This document shows positions 47,580 through 59,801 of a stretch of DNA of 64,000 nt, piece by piece (positions within the stretch are counted from its first letter, which is position 1; each line of letters opens with the position of its first letter). The stretch spans positions 11,367,501-11,431,500 of the forward strand of contig NC_135019.1 of assembly GCF_051020955.1 (NCBI RefSeq). Reading direction: 5' to 3'. Source of the DNA: Megalopta genalis. Its lineage: Eukaryota > Arthropoda > Insecta > Hymenoptera > Halictidae. Made by a program: the position numbers and the translations under genes. The notes under the pieces are model-generated. The model had not been told where the DNA came from. It did not search any database and saw only the letters and a list, made by a program, of their open reading frames with translations.

Positions 47580-47795
47580 CTTTCGAGAATATGAAGAATT
47601 TATTCAATTTAATGAACAAACATTTGTTTCTTGGAATATAAACCGAATAGATGTTATAAACGGAAAATGTTATAAAAACAAATATTCTAAAACAACAGAA
47701 AGCGTTCAAAATCCGAACGAATATGTTATTGTTACTTTTATAAACACAAATAAAGTAATTGACTTTAGTACTCTGTAAACCTAGTTTTAAATCAA
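47580..47795. repeat. Diverged family K repeat, inverted
   Basis: Read on the minus strand it shares TTTATAAAAGTAACAATAA and the TATAACATTTTCCGT-type segment with 5200-5290. Its end CTCTGTAAACCTAGTTTTAAA parallels CCGTAAATCTAGTGTTAA. Confidence 0.4.
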
Positions 47796-47855
47796 ACAAC
47801 GCAGTTTTACGAAACGTTTAAGCTTGTTGTCGTGGCATGTTTCAGTAAAATGGGT

Positions 47856-48095
47856 CAGTAAATTCTCCCCAATTTTACTTCGGTTTACAAACAAAAATTG
47901 ACAATTTGGAAACAAGGAATACGATTATTCGCGCCTCGCGGCTCATTTTTATAGTTTCCGATTGTCAACAATTATGAAAACGAGATTTCGAATAATCGTA
48001 TCTCCTCTTCCCTTTTTGTTTACAAGCTGAAGGAAAACTAATAGACAAAGAATTTGATAGAATTTAACAGAATTTAATAGAAAAGCATTTACTAT
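47856..48095. mobile_element. Diverged MITE-A copy
   Basis: Starts CAGTAAATTCTCCCCAATTT, has the arms GATTATTCGCGCCTCGCGGC and CGAATAATCGTATCTCCTCT, and ends in a degraded CATTTACTATA after an unrelated AATTTAATAG-rich stretch. Confidence 0.55.
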
Positions 48096-48710
48096 AAATC
48101 GCTGCGGCGAATTTTATGGAATCGTAGAGAGACCGCACAGAGCAGTATGTTCCGTCTGCAAGAATCCCTATCGTCTAGCAGACAGCAGCGAAGCCGACGG
48201 ATCCGATCTCTTTGTGAGACTGTGGTAGGCGCGGCGTGTTTACCACCCCCGCGCGTGCGTAGCCAAACAGTGAAGACCGCGGAATCGCGGAGCTCCTTGT
48301 CTTTGTCGTTGAGGATGGTAGTAGCCGGCGAGGCCCGATTGTTGCGCCATCCTTTCATCATCCGTGCACAGGCGAGCCTCCCGCCCGTGAAGAACTTAAT
48401 TACACGGGAGAAGACTACGCGAAGGAAGCCGGCGCAGAAAAGAAAGTCGGATGCCATGGTGGAAGGAAACGTCGGGGAGGTGGAAGGGGATTGGAAGCAG
48501 AAAAAGGGGACGAGGAGGCCTGCGAGGCAGTTGCGCGCGCGTCGCGTCGGAATGAAGTTTTCCCCGGGATTAACGGTAACGACGATAATGAAACCGACTG
48601 TCGGCGACGGACTATTATTGTCCGACGTCGGATATCCTCGCGTTCGCGAGCGTCTCCCGTCGCGGCCCGTTCCTTGCGCCGATTGTTCCTTCTGTTGGCA
48701 TCGATCGCCC

Positions 48711-49129
48711 TTAACACGTTTCGTGCCAAGCCATTTTTGCCTAACTTGTCGTTCAGGCCATTTGATGTTTTGACTAAAGATTGATACATTATCACATAAT
48801 ATTTTATTATATCATCAGTAGATAAGTAGTGATTGCCCGAATCAACGTTTTTATGCAGCTCTTGCTTTAAAAAAGTCAAACATTGTAATTAATAGTTATT
48901 GTGTATATAACGATTAAACAAATTTATGTGCTTTGTTCTATACAGCATTTTTTACAATGCCTCTCATCCTTTTGGTGGAAATATATTTTATACAATCAAA
49001 TTTGTCACAAAATGTATGTCTTCAGCGCTTTAAATAAATATGTCCGCGTGTACCATTTATGGTACACGTGGCCTGATGGTCAAGTTTAACGTGTACCATT
49101 TATGGTACACGTGGCACGGAACGTGTTAA
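48711..49129. mobile_element. TTAA element (family F) with subterminal palindromes
   Basis: Left end TTAACACGTTTCGTGCCA, right end TGGCACGGAACGTGTTAA. Just inside the right end, GTACCATTTATGGTAC occurs twice, about 40 bp apart, each flanked by CGTGT/ACACG. No transposase part recognised. 419 bp. Confidence 0.65.
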
Positions 49130-49280
49130 GGGCTCACGGTTTAACGGTCCGTTCGCAGGCCAATCTTTCGGAATTTTCTCACGGCGATGTCTCGGACATT
49201 TCGATCTCAAACTCGCTGGGTTTGTCCACGGACCTTCGAAGCATGCTCTCGAATTTCTTCGGGTCATAGCAATAGCTTTC

Positions 49281-50170
49281 TCCACCCTTAACGCTCCGCG
49301 CGTTTCTCGAGCACATTTTTGGAGCGGAGCGCCTGCGGTAAAGGAAGTCTTATTTTGAGCGGAGAAGATTACGCGTCCTTGTGAATGCATTTGATATTTT
49401 ATTTATTTTATAAATATACATTTTCCTATTGTAAATAAAAGATAAATTTCAAATTTTGTCATTCACCATGGTGCGATATCTTTGGTAACAATCTCCCATG
49501 TGCATTCTGGGTTTACTTGGACGAGTGTCACAGTATTCACTTTGCCGAATAGAGTTACCAGATATTTCTTTCAAGTTTAGAACATTTTCTGCGTAATCGC
49601 TGGTTTCCTTTATAATTTCATTTACCAATTCGTCCGTGAGAAATAATTTAAAATATTGTATCGGCTGTTCAATGTTTGTAGGAACTTGTGGTCCAACGAT
49701 GTGTGGCAATACACTAAAAGGTATTCTGTCTGGAATATGTAATTCTTCCGTAACATCACGCCATTCATCCAAGTCTTGTAACGAATCTTCGCTTTCACTT
49801 TCAATAATTCTCATTCTTCGTCCGTTTGGTGGTATAATTTCGCTACTACTACTCGAAGTGTCAGAATCATAACCAACATTGTCTTCCACAATGTCTTTTA
49901 ACTCTTCAAAATGAAATACGTCTTCGGTATCACTCGGCTCTAAATCCTCATCATAACATTTATTTTTCTCCATGTTGCTAACCATAGAAAAGGTCAAAAA
50001 ATGGTTTAATCGCAATGGTACGGACTTAGCACGTTTTAACTACAGATAACAATTGCTAACGCCAACGATAACATATGCTAAAAACATTCGGCTCCGCAGC
50101 GGAGCCTTCGGAGTTACGGAACAAATGACAATTGTCTCCGTAGCGGAGCGTTCGGAGCGCTAAGGGTTAA
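49281..50170 (-). mobile_element. piggyBac family A, core-deleted copy A2
   Basis: 890 bp on the minus strand. The right end CGGAGCGCTAAGGGTTAA is intact; the left TTAA is mutated to TCCA before CCCTTAACGCTCCG. It carries the only unbroken ORF of the family. Confidence 0.82.
49449..50015 (-). CDS. Core-less piggyBac-like protein, intact 188 aa ORF (A2)
   Basis: Unbroken frame: a short leader, then from internal Met NMEKNKCYDEDLEPSD an acidic N-terminus, Ser tract, basic patch, DEWRDVTEELHIPDRIPF, QPIQYFKLFLTDELVNEI, and the tail SEYCDTRPSKPRMHM. Full piggyBac transposases are about 550-600 residues. Here the N-terminal part, through the start of the dimerisation/DNA-binding region, is joined directly to a C-terminal finger remnant, leaving no DDD catalytic residues. 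One finger Cys of A1 (DTC) is Arg here (DTR). It could bind element ends but cannot transpose. It may simply be a dead deletion derivative; expression is unknown. Confidence 0.6.
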   Translation of the reverse strand: MRLNHFLTFSMVSNMEKNKCYDEDLEPSDTEDVFHFEELKDIVEDNVGYDSDTSSSSSEIIPPNGRRMRIIESESEDSLQDLDEWRDVTEELHIPDRIPFSVLPHIVGPQVPTNIEQPIQYFKLFLTDELVNEIIKETSDYAENVLNLKEISGNSIRQSEYCDTRPSKPRMHMGDCYQRYRTMVNDKI

Positions 50171-52998
50171 ATGGTAAGAGCGATCGGAAGAAACTGATGA
50201 AATTTTGTATTTCCAGTATTATTGTAAATTTGTTGTCGTAGACGACGCAAAATCGATAGTATATAGACCATTCTTCTGGAATCATGAGAGACCCCGAGGT
50301 GCCACTGCAAGGCTGAACTGCAAGAAAATGCGAGATGGAACGGTCCTTACAGTCCATTAAACTGAAGCGAGTCCTTAAGGGGTGGCTCGAGTAACTCGCT
50401 GAAAATAAGGTAATCTTCGGGAATTTATTCCGGGGAAACCGTACGCCGTATTTTCTTGAAACTTTCAGGGTGTCGTACTGCATAGCCGGGGATGTGGAAA
50501 ACAATTTTTACGCTTCGGATATTTAGATCTAAAATAGCAGAGAAATTAAAGAAATTTAACACTCTGCCATTGTATTATATTCACTCTAATAAAATCATGA
50601 AAAAATGAATGAGCATTTCGCTTAGCTTCTACTTCTCTCAATTTGCGCAGACAATGTTTATTTTGCGCAAAGATCCGCCGTCTACTCGTCAGTCTTTCGT
50701 GTTGCTCCTAGCGCAACAGCCACTCGATTCGTGGCGAAGAATCTCGATGCGTCCCGGTGGTTGCGGCTCGAGGGGTTTCTTTTTAAAGATGCCGCCAGGT
50801 ATTTCTAGTGCGGTGTATGCAGTTTCACGCAGGCAGGCGGTGCGTCCCAGTTATGAAATCGCATTTGGTCAACCGTGCGCGGCGGTAATGCCGGCGGAAC
50901 GACGCTCGGCGCGGTCACCGGGTCCACGAGCGGTCACAAAGGCCACCGGAGAGTCTGCCCCGGGGCTATTACACCGTTCGTTAAGCTTAACACCGTTGTG
51001 TACCGTTCCGCGTCTTTCTGCAAGCCGAAAGTTCGCGTGCCGGCCAACCGCGCTGGTCAATCAAGACACTTCCTTCTCCTCTTCGTTCCCTTTCCTGTCC
51101 TTTCCTATCCTTCCCGTTCCTTTCCTCTTCCTTTCCTCTTTCTCGCCTTTCCTCGAATCCACCGCACGCCCCCGAGCGCCGCCGAGTTTCTGCTGTTTCG
51201 CGTTCGCCTTCCGGGCCGCGCGCTTCGATCAAACGCTGCACGAATCAACCCGTGTAGTTGCACGACGAAACAACTTACGTGTATTACGGGAGGGGGGGAG
51301 GGGGGCGATCGTTGATGGGCCACGTTTCCTCGGGCTCGAGAAGAAGTTGCTTCGCCGGGCTTAATTACGGGAAGATTGACCGACCACCAGATAGCCTTTG
51401 ATGTTAATAGGAGAGTGTCGGTGTCAGTCGAGTGCGAAGGCCTCACTTTTTGTTGCACCCAATCTCTGAGACGCGCAACACCGTCTTCCTTTTATCCGAC
51501 GTTTCGTTCGTTGATAAGAAGAAGCAGTGCATTATTTCCGGTCTTTGCTATGTTGCTACCGTTCAGGGAAATGGGATTTTCTAGCTCGACGACCGTTTGG
51601 TCGATCGAGCCGATCCTTTTCTTTTCTATTTCAACCGGAAAGGATTGGTTTGCTGTATTTTGCCGAATTTTTTGTTCGTTCTAATGTTCGAAATAAACAT
51701 TTATAGGGTAAGCAGGAATTTTAACGTGCAGGCTGCGACCCGATTCTTCATAACTGTTTCAAGAATCGAAACCGATATCATAACTGTTTTCAACCCTCGG
51801 TCACAATCGTCTAGGAAAAAATTAGGTACTGTAGTTAGAGTCGCATGGAAAACTGTTGAAGTTCGTGGCGCACAATCAACAGCCGTAAATCCGTAGTTAA
51901 AAACAACGCTTCATCCGAGAAATATTTCGAACAAGTTCTTCGAGCAAAATTTGATTCAACCAATATATCGAGTAAATTCCTCGAATAAAATTTGATTCGT
52001 TGGTCGACTAAACTCTGCCCGACTCTGGTCTCCAGTGAAGGCATTCGCGAAGTTCGGGGAAGCATTGCTGGAGCTTCGGAAGTTTAAATTTCCTAACGAA
52101 ATACGAGAACAGCAAAAAGCGATATTCTAAACTCCCCCAAAATTTCGCCTGCTCCGCCCCGCGGAACATTCCATTTCCAATAAAATTCCCGACATCGATG
52201 TCAAAAGGTGATCGATTCACAGCGACCCGGGCGGCCCATCCACGACATACACGGCAGTATCCGCGCGCGGACGAGCCTCGATCACGGTTCGTGCTGAAAT
52301 TTCTGGAAAAATGCGAGCCGTGTCGTTTCGCGTTACGATCGCAGGAACATCCAGTGCTCTCATCCGTTGAACGTGGCGCGCATATTCGTGACGCGGAAGC
52401 GACGCGAGCCTCGGAGTCCTCGGCGCCGGGAGCGGAGGTCCGAATCGCGAACGTGACCCGCGGAATCCGTCGTTGAACCGCGACGCTCCGGATTTTCTTT
52501 TCAATCTCTCCCGGCAGACCCGCGTTCGCGAAACGTGCGCCCGATTGAATACCTCGCGGCAACAAAAACTGCCGGTTTCGCGCGCCGCCTTCTACCGGCC
52601 AATAATTGTGCGGAAACGAGGCGGGACGGTCCGCTTCGGCGGTCTGAGACGTTCCGCGGAAATATGTAGGCCGACCTGAAAGGCCGCGTGATTTAATTAA
52701 AACATTTTTTCAAACCGGATATGACCGGCCGTCGTCGTCCGTGAATGCCCGAGCTGCCGCCTTTAATCGTCGGTGACATTCAGTCGCCGATTTCTGCGGA
52801 CAGGCTGCGCGTCATAATCTTCGTGAAACGGTGGCATGGAAATGCGACCGGGATTTCCGACGGAATTTTGAATTGCCGGACCTCGTGGAAACGTCCGATA
52901 AGCGCAGCTGGAGCGTGACGGACCGACGATCGAAATTAGCCTTCGGATGACGGACCGTTTTCATAATAACACGGTCAACGATATTCATCCTCATTAGA

Positions 52999-53600
52999 TC
53001 GCGGATTTTTATGCGAAATAAAGATGATCTGCACTGATTTCAAGATACAGGAACTGCATTTATTTCGTTTCTTAATCATTTTAACTGAGTCGACGTTCAT
53101 ACAATAATACAATATCTTTAAATTGTATAAATATTTTTACTGTGTTGCATTTGTTCCGTTCATTTTTGTCATAAATCCATGAAATCGGCAGCCTAATAAT
53201 AAGCATGTGTAACAATTAGACCGCGGATCTTTGTGTAAAATAAAAATGATCTGCACTGATTTCAAGATACGGGAACTGCATTTATTTCGTTTCTTAATCA
53301 TTTTAATTGAGTTGAGACGTTAATACAATAATACAATATCTTCAAATTGTATAAATATTTTTACTGTGTTGCATTTGTTCTGTTCATTTTTGTCATAAAT
53401 CTATAAAATCTGCAGCCTAATAATAAGCATGCATAACAATTAGACCGCGGATCTTTATGCAAAATAAAAAGTTCCGTCATCTGATAAAAATGTATTTCTT
53501 CTTTTAATGATGTTGATACAGTGATAGCAACACTGCAGTATTTTTAAATTCTTTAAATGTTTTGTATTCGACCTAATCATTTCTGTCATGAATGCGTAGA
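52999..53600. repeat. 222 bp tandem repeat, about 2.5 copies
   Basis: The (C/T)CGCGGATCTTT phrase recurs at 52999, 53221 and 53445, and GATCTGCACTGATTTCAAG at 53026 and 53248. Units share TTTTTGTCATAAAT and CCGC phrases with the 212 bp repeat at 34194-34790, so both belong to one loosely conserved family. Confidence 0.8.
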
Positions 53601-53695
53601 ATCCGCGGTCCAATCGTCAATCTCAATTGTACTCGTCCATTTTTCTAAGCATCGTTTTCAAGATAGTTCCTGTAGACCTATTTATTATATTTCAT

Positions 53696-54268
53696 TTAAC
53701 CAGTTAGCTGTGGCGCCTCCATTTCAGAGCGCGCACCTAGATGTGCCGCGAGAATCAAGCGACGACGAGTATACTCGTCAAACACAATGTAAGTGTCGCT
53801 GTTAAAATATTGGATCAAAAAGACGGTTTTATTTGATAAAATTAACAATTTTATTACTAACATTTACTTATTCACTTGACGTTAACATATACCATATACA
53901 TAATAAACGAAAAACCCAGGGATAATCGAATACTTATAAAAGGTAAAAATTCAAATTGCTGCTGTAGAGAGAGTGGTATTTAGCAAAGCAAGGAACGATA
54001 TATAATGGCATTTTGCATGTCGAACGCCAATACCGTGATTCTTTTCTAATTTTATTTTTATAACGATGTAAACAACTTCGTGCAGGATTGGCCTCAAAAT
54101 ATTCTGAACATCTTGAAATTTGAGAATATGTTTTTGTTTTCCTTAAAATTACAATTTGAATAGCCAATGGTCGCTACTTCTTACGCGCGACGAGTATACT
54201 CGCCGTGTCACAAAATATTGCCATTTCTCCATGACGAGTATGCTCGTCAAACACAGCTAACTGGTTAA
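53696..54268 (-). mobile_element. piggyBac family B copy B2
   Basis: Bounded by TTAACCAGTTAGCTGTG and CAGCTAACTGGTTAA. GACGAGTATACTCGTC-type palindromes occur inside both ends (53764-53779, and 54188-54204 plus 54233-54248 with variants). A finger fragment is encoded on the minus strand. Confidence 0.8.
53981..54146 (-). pseudogene. piggyBac transposase C-terminal finger fragment (B2)
   Basis: The frame reads KTKTYSQISRCSEYFEANPA, then RSCLHRYKNKIRKESRYW, then RSTCKMPLYIVPCFAKYHSL and stops soon after. The PLYIVPCFAKYH tail matches the C-terminal cysteine-rich domain of piggyBac transposases. Some metal-binding Cys are already lost. No catalytic region remains. Confidence 0.7.
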
Positions 54269-55884
54269 TTGCCAAAATGAGTAATTACAAAACGATGTAA
54301 ATACATTGCGTCCAAATGACCCAGTAACTCCGGTCCGAGAGTTAAAGAATCGCTCGATGTTCAAGCTGCTGCAACTTCGCAAGGAAAAATTTCCGACAGT
54401 GGTGTACCTGGACTCATTTTACAGAGCGAAGTCTGCACCTTCGCCTGCTTAAATCGACTTATTTAGGAAAATGTACTTTTACAAGCCTGAGAGCCGGGGA
54501 GATGCTGTTTTCTCGCGAACATTTTGCAGTTTCAAAGCATACGGTGGTCGAGAAATTTCATCCGCGAGTCGAACTACCTTGGATTCGAAGATTGAAGTCC
54601 TCTCTTTACAACGACACCGTAAAATTTGATGTACGATTTTTTGTCGTCCTTTTATTGCACTTTGAATGGAAGCTGCGCGGGCGACAATAGAGGGTTCGGA
54701 TCCGACCGGATTGTTCGGCGCACGGGCGAAGCTGTGCGATACAATTTTTAATGAAATGTATGTGAGAGATGGTTCTCCGGGAGATATTACCGTCTGTACT
54801 TTTCTTTTTTATCGGGGCTCGCCGGCGTTCGCGCGAAGCGCGGGAACAGGCTCTGCGAACTCGAGTCGAAAATCTGGCCGCGTAAAAAATTGAATTCTTT
54901 TTGCATTTTTACACGATCAAATGGCGATTGCGAACCGCGCAATTGAAAACAAAAAAGTTCATCCCCGTCTGCCCCAGATTTCACGATACTGAAAAATATA
55001 TTTCGAACTCCAATTCGTCGGCTGTTTTCTACGATTTCAATATATTATTTAAACGATCGATTTTCTTTTTTACGTACAGATTCCGCATGACTGATTCAAA
55101 GTGGAACATCGCCCTCCGCACGTGCAGCAATTGTGGATTCCACAATGCAATGAAACTTTTATTAGGACTCGACTTCGCGAGTACACGTTGACCTTCCACA
55201 GCGCCGTGCCACCGATAAGACAATGGGCATTATCGGCACCGCCCGATCCGCCAGCAGAGAGTGTTTTAAATGTTAATAACACCTAATTGCGCGGGTTCGC
55301 GGTGCCGTTAGCAAATCGGCGATCCGCATGAAAATTAGATTAATCCGCATAAACGTTGCTCCATTATATTTATTCTGTATGCACATATCGCGTACGAGAA
55401 CTGTATTACCAGACCTATAAATTAACTGGCGGTCGGTCAATCGACGTTACAATTTTCACAAAATTGCCAATAACGATCGTTTCCTGATCACGTCAGCATC
55501 GCGTCAGCCCCGATTTAACAATTACATGTTTACAGAACACTGAATAGCCCTGAACTACATAGTAGATGAAGAGATAGGAGTTTGCTGCAGCAAAATTACC
55601 ACGGGTCGCACGGTCTATTGTACTTTCAAACCAGGCACTAATTTTAGAAAAGAGTCCGTCAAATCGCTCAGGAAAAATTCTTAAAAATCACGTTCTATTC
55701 AGACCGGTAACTAAGGTCCATTAAACTTATTTATAACAATAATAACACCTTTATCGATGAGATAAGCTCTCACTTATTGACGTCATTTGTTTGCTTTGTC
55801 ATTTTAGACTTTAATGGTTCCCAGACACATAATTATTGTACATTTTATACCTGTTCAGTTCAGATAACACATTCAATCCGTGTT

Positions 55885-56777
55885 TTAACCCTTTGCGCTC
55901 CGCACGTTTCTCGAGTACTGCCTACCAGCAACTCCGGCACATTTTTCGAGCGGAGCGCCTATTTTGAGCGGAAAAGATTACACGTCCTTGTGAATGCATT
56001 TGATTTTATTTATTTTATAAATATACATTTTCCTATTGTAAATAAAAGATAAATTTTAAGTTTTGTAATTCACCATGGTGCGATATCTTTGGTAACGATC
56101 TCCCATGTGCATTCTGGGTTTACTTGGACAAGTGTCACAGTATTCACTTTGTCAAATAGAGTTACCAGATATTTCTTTCAAGCTTAGAACATCTTCTGCG
56201 TAATTGTTGGTTTCCTTTATAATTTCATTTACCAATTCGTCCGTGAAAAATAATTTAAAATATTGTATCGTCTGTTCAATGTTTGTAAGAACTTGTGGTC
56301 CAATGATCTGTGGCAATACACTTAAAAGGTATTCTATCTGGAATATGTAATTCTTCCATAACATCACGCCATTCATCTAAGTCTTGTAACGAATCTTCGC
56401 TTTCACTTTCAATAATTCTCATTCTTCGTCTCTTTGATGGTATAATTTCGCTACTACTACTCGAAGTGTCAGAATCATAACCAACATTGTCATCCACAAT
56501 GTCTTTTAACTCTTGAAAATCAAATAGTCTTCGGTATCACTCGACTCTAAATTCTCGTCATAATATTTATTTTTCTCAATGTTGCTAACCATAGAAAAGG
56601 TCAAAAAATGGTTTGATCGTAATGGTACAGACTTAGCACGTTTTAAGTACATATAACAATTGCTAACGCCGACGATAAGGTATGCTAAAAATATTTGGCT
56701 CAGCAGCGGAACCTTCGGAGTTACGGAACAAATGACAAATGTTTCCGTAGCGGAGCCTTCGGAGCGCTAAGGGTTAA
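55885..56777 (-). mobile_element. piggyBac family A, core-deleted copy A3
   Basis: 893 bp, TTAA on both sides, ends TTAACCCTTTGCGCTCCGC and GAGCGCTAAGGGTTAA. Same internal deletion as A1 and A2. Confidence 0.83.
56049..56580 (-). pseudogene. Core-less piggyBac-like ORF, broken (A3)
   Basis: Same order as A2 (acidic N-terminus, DTSSSSSEII, DEWRDVMEELHIPDRIPF, FTDELVNEIIKET, finger tail), but an extra base near 56322 (CACTTAAAAGG against CACTAAAAGG) and a loss near 56527 break the frame. Confidence 0.7.
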
Positions 56778-57405
56778 TAATACTCACTTTTTTAGTCACC
56801 AAATTATTTAAAATTTGTTTATATGGGAGAATATAATTGTTTAAATTGCATATCGTCGGTCACCGATGACTGATACGCCGCTTAACGTGTTAAGACAGTG
56901 TGCGTGGCCGAGTTTTGCATTTAGCATACGCAGAGATTAGGATATCAAAGGTACGACGATATCTGATCTCGGAGTTCTCGAAGACCGAGCGCTCGATTCC
57001 GACGGGGCCAGCCCTTTGCATATTAATGCGTTCGCCATTCCGCGATCGTGCATCGTCCGAGTCGCCATGCGAAACGCCATAGAACTTTTATTCCCGGCGT
57101 CAGCGTGCGGAACGGCCCGCCGCGAGTCACGGCATAATGAAAATAACATTTCCGTTTTGACTTTCAATTTTGTGGCGGTGCTTCGGCCGCGTTGATCCCG
57201 CGTTCACAATGGATTTACACGACCGCCAATATGGGCGTAGCGCGGTTTATCGAGCCCCGGTGTTCCTATCTCGCGGATTTGTTAATTTAAAAGGTAATAT
57301 CCGTGCGCGCGCATGATATACTGCCACTCCGGCCGATAATCTACGCCGGGATCCGTTCGCGCGTATTTCCGTTTCCATTCTCTATCCCCTCGGCGATTTT
57401 TTCTT

Positions 57406-57407
<2 letters not shown>

Positions 57408-57441
<34 letters not shown>

Positions 57442-57457
57442 TCGCTCGCTCGCTCGC
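57408..57457. repeat. (CT)n then (CTCG)n microsatellite
   Basis: About 14 CT units followed by CGCTCGCTCGCTCGCTCG. Confidence 0.9.
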
Positions 57458-58389
57458 TCGTTCGCCCTCTATCTCGTTTTTTTTCGGTTCGTTCATTGTT
57501 GTCGTCGATCGATTTCAGCTTTTCCTTCGAGCCGCCCTCTCTCGCCAGCCATCACAGTCGGATTTCCATCAATCCCGATTCACTTTTGCCCGTTCCCGCG
57601 CGCTATTCTTCCGGCTGAATTATTTGCTCGTTTTATTGGGGCCCGATCGTATTCCTCGGCAACGGCGTCGTTGTTCGAGTTAATGGACAAGCGACGAGGA
57701 ACACGCGACACGGAACGTCGCCGGTATTTCACTTAAGTTCGAGCCATTCGACTGCTCGGCCAGGCGCACGCGGCCGCCGCCGTCGCAGACGACGAACCAG
57801 TATTTATTGTCGGCGGACGCGTTACGTCCACTTTCGTACCGAGAAACTTATCTCGAGCCGAAGTTTACTGGCAACGGCCAACGGAGAAAAGTTGGCTGTC
57901 GGCTCCCTCCGGCCGACTCTCTGCGCTCGAGGGGGCGGTTTGCTCCACCGCACCGGCAACAATCAACCCCCGTCGGAATCGCGATAGACGGCCAGCGACA
58001 CACACCGCGACTCGCCACCCTTTCCAGTTCATTCCCTACTCGGGAAACACTTTCTACTAATTTTTTCCTACCGAATCCCAACGACGAACGTCCCGCGAGT
58101 CATCGTTCACGCTCCAAGGATTCTTTCCTGACGAATCTTTTTCGCAACGTGTTATCGGGTTTGCCGAGCTGCGCCGATTTCTACCCGCTCCACGGTATCC
58201 TACATTGTAAAACGGATTTGTTTTACAGCTAACGCACACGTTTCCGACTAGTTTCGGTTAACGTAATCCTGGGCACGCGTTTGGTCCAGAAGAATTGAAG
58301 CGTTTTCGAGGACTAAAATGAAGGACAGAATTTACTCGTATTTAGTTCCAAGTCCGTTCTGGGATCGAATACTTTCGTATGCCGAGTTT

Positions 58390-59600
58390 TATGATTACAT
58401 CTGTTGTAACGTATTAGAAGTGAGCCCTTTAGATCGTTCTGTGTTGTAGAATAATGTGTACATTTTCTTTAGATCATTCGATATTGCTGTTCTTTTAAGT
58501 CAATTGGTGTTGTGAAACATTAAGAACCTTTTCTTTATGTCATTCTACTTTTCGTAAAACATTATTGTCGTTTTTAAAAAGTAATTTTATATTTTAAAAC
58601 ACATTATTGACGATTTTTTAAAGTAACTCCACATTGTAAAATGTTATTGACGTTTTATTTAAGTCATTGTACGTTATTGACGTTTTCTTTAAGTCGTTCT
58701 ACGATGTAAAACATTTTTGTCGTTCTCTTTAAATCATTCAGTATTGCAACACATTTTATTGACATTTTCTTTAAGTAATACTAAGTTGTAAAATATTATT
58801 GACGTTTCCTTTAAGTCATTCCGCACTGTAAAATATTATCGATGTTTTACTTAAGTCATTGTGCATTGTAAAACATTATTGACGTTTTCTTTAAGTCATT
58901 CTGCATTGTAAAATGTTATTGACGTTTTATTTAAGTCATCGAACATTGTAAAACGTTATTAATGTTTTCTTTAAGTAATCTCACGTTCTAAAATATTATT
59001 GACGTTTTATTCAAGCCATTGGACATTATAAAATGTTATTGACCTTTTTTTAAAGTCACTATACGTTATTGACGTCTTTTTTTAAGTCGTTCTATGATGT
59101 AAAACATTTTTATCGTTCTCTTTAAATCATTCAGTATTGCAACACATTTTATTGACATTTTCATTAAGTAATACTAAGTTGTAAAATATTGTTGACGTTT
59201 CCTTTAAGTCATTCTGCATTGTAAGATATTATCGATGTTTTACTTAAGTCATTGTGCATTGTAAAACATCATTGACGTTTTCATTAAGTCATTCTACAAT
59301 GTAAAATATTATCCTCGTTTTATTTAAGTCATTGTACATTGTAAAACGTTATTGACGTTTTATTCAAGTCATTGAACATTATAAAATGTTATTCATTTTT
59401 TTTCAAGTCATACTAAATTATAAAACATTATTGACGTTTTCTTTAAGTCTCATTCTGCAATGTAAAATATTATTCTCGTCTTATTTAAGTCATTCTACAT
59501 AATAAAATTTATTGACGTTTTATTGAAGTCGTTGTACATTGTAAAACGTTGTTAACGTCTCCTTTAAGTCATTCTACATCGTAAATTCAGTGTTGTAACA
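58390..59600. repeat. ATTATTGACGTTTTCTTTAA minisatellite, about 1.2 kb
   Basis: About 28-30 diverged units of roughly 36-44 bp (core ATTGTAAAACATTATTGACG then TTTTCTTTAAGTCATT). A higher-order period of about 393 bp is visible: CAGTATTGCAACACATTTTA at 58739 recurs at 59132 with the same neighbours. It ends about 200 bp before the Ig exon donor at 59801. Confidence 0.9.
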
Positions 59601-59801
59601 CATTATTGCCGTTCCCTTTGAACCATTCAATATCGCGAAACATTATGAAGAGTTCCTTTAGACCGCTCGCTAACTGGTGCCATAACAAAATGCACTCAAA
59701 ATCAACTGGTAAAGATCGACGGCGTGAAAACGCGAGCAAAAACGAGACCGACGAAAATGTCCGACGGAACCAGGTGTACGTATCGATGAAACTCCACGAA
59801 C

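Larger units (their letters stand above)
20431..59801 (-). other. Large intron splitting Ig domain 1 (39.4 kb)
   Basis: Runs from donor CAAAAG|GTTCGT to acceptor ...GTTTCAG. It holds most of the elements listed separately. Blocks where I see no gene or clear repeat are 20431-21182, 21461-22390, 23659-24184, 25434-26115, 26916-30152, 30783-31443, 31501-32459, 33114-34193, 36893-38390, 39054-39577, 40030-41388, 41555-42122, 42330-44082, 44801-45169, 46826-47580, 48096-48710, 50171-52998, 54269-55884 and 56778-58389. GC-rich parts give long but low-complexity frames on both strands. Confidence 0.8.

Noticed and set aside
48147..48773. 208-codon plus-strand frame
   Set aside because: Ends inside a TTAA element (from 48711), basic low-complexity composition, overlapping frames on both strands.
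50609..51364. 251-codon plus-strand frame
   Set aside because: Shifts between unrelated compositions, includes a CCTTTCCT-rich low-complexity stretch, and overlaps several antisense frames. No domain seen.
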